NCBI GenBank assembly: GCA_965368405.1
Contig: CBDUMS010000110.1
Span: 1-8,940 of the forward strand
Source: S012-113 sp965368405
Lineage (GTDB): Bacteria > Bacteroidota > Bacteroidia > Cytophagales > Cyclobacteriaceae
Direction of reading: 5' to 3'
DNA: 8,940 nt
In this document: positions 7,323 through 8,940 of the stretch, piece by piece
How positions within the stretch are numbered: position 1 is the first letter of the stretch
Layout: each line of letters starts with the position of its first letter
The notes under the pieces: generated by a model
Told to the model about the DNA's origin: nothing
Databases searched by the model: none
The model's input: the letters and a program-made list of their open reading frames with translations, nothing else
Position numbers and translations under genes: made by a program

Positions 7323-7388
7323 ACTCTATATCAGTCTAAAATATTAGTCCGAGCCATTAATAGATTAAATGAATTATATAAATCCGTA

Positions 7389-7396
7389 TACCTTTG
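7389..7396 (+). promoter_or_regulatory. Candidate -7 element for the DEAD-box helicase gene
   Basis: TACCTTTG matches TAnnTTTG. A weak TTA stands at the -33 distance (7365-7367, 21-base spacer). Transcription would start near 7400-7403, giving a leader of about 21-24 bases before ATG 7424. This also rules against an in-frame TTG at 7394 as start codon, because it lies within the promoter element. Confidence 0.55.
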
Positions 7397-7423
7397 CAGG
7401 TACCTACAATTAAATCCAGTGTA

Positions 7424-8725
7424 ATGTCTACGCCCACTTTCGACGAATTAAAGCTTAATCGACAGCTGTTGAATGCTATTGTCGATGCTGGATATGAAAC
7501 TCCCACAGAGATCCAACAGAAGGCAATTCCGCGTATACTAAACGGTCAGGATATTATGGGGATTGCTCAAACCGGTACCGGAAAAACGGCGGCCTTTGTA
7601 TTGCCCATATTAATGAAAGTTAAGTATGCTAAGGACATGTTTCCGAGGGCGCTAATATTGGCGCCTACCAAGGAACTCATCCTCCAGATTGCTGAAGTTA
7701 CCAAGAGTCTTGCAGCCTATACCGATATTCGAATAACGGTCCTCTACGGAGGAGTTGGCCCTAAAAGCCAGCTCGAGGCGTTAGCCGCCGGCACCGATAT
7801 TATTCTAGCCACACCTGGTCGGTTTATCGATCTTTACTCGAAAGGTAACATAGTTACGAAAATGATAAAAACTCTCGTTCTTGACGAAGCAGATCGTATG
7901 ATGGATATGGGTTTTATGCCTCAAATCAGGAAAATATTAGAGGTTATACCGGTTAAACGCCAAAATCTTCTTTTTTCGGCGACCATGGCAGAAAAAGTAC
8001 ACAAGCTCTCGGAAGAGTTTCTCGAATATCCGGAAGTTATCGAAATAACTCCACAAGCTACTGCTGCTACTACTGTGGAGCAAGTATTCCTCGAGGTGCC
8101 CAACATAAAGACAAAGATTAATTTGCTTGCTCATTTTCTTCAAGATGAATCCTTTTCTAGGGTTATTGTTTTTACAAAAACGAGGCAATCAGCAAATGAT
8201 ATTTATAAGTTTATTGAACGTCGAGGTTTAGCTAAGGCAAACGTTTTACATTCAAACAAAGGGCAAAATAGCCGAATCGCAGCGATAGATTCATTTAGGA
8301 GTGGAGATTTAAGAGTTTTAGTTACAACAGATGTTTCTTCCAGAGGGATTGATGTTACTGAAGTCAGTCATGTTATCAATTTTGATGTACCGGTTCTCTA
8401 TGAAGATTATGTTCATCGCATTGGGAGAACAGGAAGAGCGAGAATGACAGGAGAAGCCATCACTTTTGTTAATAAAGCGGAGGTTTATCATTTAAGAAAG
8501 ATTGAAAAGCTTATTAAGCAGAGCATTCCGCAGATCCCATTACCTACAAGGGTTGAAGTTACGAAAACATCTCACGAAGAAAATCAATTACAAGAGCGAG
8601 AGATCGATCATCAGAAGAGAATCGAAAACCCTGATTTTAAAGGGGCTTTTCATGAAAAGAAGCGTCGTCCTGATGTAGCGTTTAAGAAAAAAGCAATTAA
8701 AGGCAAAAAGCGTAAAAAGCGTTAA
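7424..8725 (+). CDS. DEAD-box ATP-dependent RNA helicase, RhlE-like
   Basis: This 433-residue protein carries the complete DEAD-box helicase core. Seen in order are the Q motif (Phe6, PTEIQ 27-31), motif I AQTGTGKT (48-55), motif Ia as PTKELILQ (81-88, Lys in place of the usual Arg), the GG motif (109-110), Ib TPGR (130-133), motif II DEAD (154-157), motif III SAT (185-187), motif IV VIVFTKTR, motif V TDVSSRGID (302-310) and motif VI HRIGRTGR (331-338). A hydrophilic tail of about 50 residues ends in a dense Lys/Arg cluster (412-433), a common RNA-tethering feature. Such enzymes unwind short RNA duplexes in ribosome assembly, mRNA decay or cold adaptation; the overall shape is closest to RhlE, but the exact paralogue cannot be fixed. 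The ATG at 7424 is chosen because it lies downstream of the likely promoter and gives the expected short lead into the Q motif. It is divergent from pyrC and convergent with the ABC gene at the right edge. No clear terminator follows it. Confidence 0.95.
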   Translation: MSTPTFDELKLNRQLLNAIVDAGYETPTEIQQKAIPRILNGQDIMGIAQTGTGKTAAFVLPILMKVKYAKDMFPRALILAPTKELILQIAEVTKSLAAYTDIRITVLYGGVGPKSQLEALAAGTDIILATPGRFIDLYSKGNIVTKMIKTLVLDEADRMMDMGFMPQIRKILEVIPVKRQNLLFSATMAEKVHKLSEEFLEYPEVIEITPQATAATTVEQVFLEVPNIKTKINLLAHFLQDESFSRVIVFTKTRQSANDIYKFIERRGLAKANVLHSNKGQNSRIAAIDSFRSGDLRVLVTTDVSSRGIDVTEVSHVINFDVPVLYEDYVHRIGRTGRARMTGEAITFVNKAEVYHLRKIEKLIKQSIPQIPLPTRVEVTKTSHEENQLQEREIDHQKRIENPDFKGAFHEKKRRPDVAFKKKAIKGKKRKKR

Positions 8726-8796
8726 TCCTTGATTATCATATTTTTCGAACGCTTGGTGATTCCAGATAAAGCTTAGGTTTATTTGAGATGACTCGA

Positions 8797-8940
8797 TCAT
8801 GCAAAATACGATTCCAGTTCGGCCAAGATTGTCTCACTGGTCGTTATATCTTTCACAATTGTTCCTTTTTCCAGGACAACAATTCGTTCGCAGATTTCTG
8901 TTACGTGATTTAGATCGTGGCTTGAGATGAGTAAGGTTGT
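8797..8940 (-). CDS. ABC transporter ATP-binding protein, C-terminal fragment cut by window edge
   Basis: The minus strand from the window edge reads 47 residues to a TGA at 8799-8797, beginning TTLLISSHDLNHVTEICERI and continuing VVLEKGTIVKDI, ending LAELESYFA. The SSHDL segment is the H-loop (switch His) of an ABC ATPase, and the following RIVVLEKGTIV strand is the usual end of the nucleotide-binding domain. The style and short tail are most like ATPases of ABC-2 type exporters, but the Walker A, Q-loop, signature and Walker B motifs lie outside the window. The transported substrate therefore cannot be named. The 3' end faces the helicase gene across a 71-bp gap that holds no clear terminator. 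Confidence 0.85.
   Translation of the reverse strand, partial: TTLLISSHDLNHVTEICERIVVLEKGTIVKDITTSETILAELESYFA

Noticed and set aside
7937..8188. Minus-strand open frames inside the helicase gene
   Set aside because: They are shadows of the DEAD-box coding frame and have no domain features.
8715..8753. Inverted repeat AAGCGTT/AACGCTT at the end of the helicase gene
   Set aside because: The stem is seven bp with a loop of about 25 bases and no T-run after it. The left arm also lies in the repetitive Lys/Arg coding tail, so chance is likely.

Overview
The window looks like chromosomal DNA of a Bacteroidota bacterium, plausibly from the Cytophagales/Cyclobacteriaceae side of the phylum (the finer placement is inference from protein style only). 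The evidence is a SusC/SusD outer-membrane nutrient-uptake pair, a SusD signal peptide ending in a Cys followed by acidic residues, no strong Shine-Dalgarno sequences before most starts, and several close matches to the Bacteroidota promoter pattern TTG-N(17-23)-TAnnTTTG. Nothing suggests a phage, plasmid, insertion sequence or CRISPR array.

Layout, left to right. An AT-rich near-palindrome (3-45) lies just upstream of a SusC-type TonB-dependent receptor (67-3183). A SusD-type surface lipoprotein follows 19 bp later (3203-4618), and a strong intrinsic terminator closes the pair (4646-4676). A tocopherol-cyclase-like protein follows (4724-5704), with a promoter match almost touching its start codon. 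On the minus strand comes a compact tRNA-His unit with its own promoter, G-1, encoded CCA end and terminator (5764-5940), and then a class I dihydroorotase, pyrC (5963-7291). A 132-bp divergent intergenic region carries one promoter-like element per direction and leads into a plus-strand RhlE-like DEAD-box RNA helicase (7424-8725). The right edge cuts into the 3' end of a minus-strand ABC transporter ATPase gene (8797-8940).

The genes do not form one pathway. SusC and SusD should form one outer-membrane importer for an unidentified glycan or peptide. The dihydroorotase serves pyrimidine synthesis, the tRNA and helicase serve translation and RNA metabolism, and the tocopherol-cyclase-like protein has no assignable role. 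No clearly new multi-gene system is visible. The points most worth a second look are the palindrome before susC, the possibly leaderless tocopherol-cyclase-like gene, the His-to-Gln change in the dihydroorotase metal motif, and two adjacent U-U mismatches in the tRNA-His acceptor stem. No gene-free stretch exceeds 300 bases.
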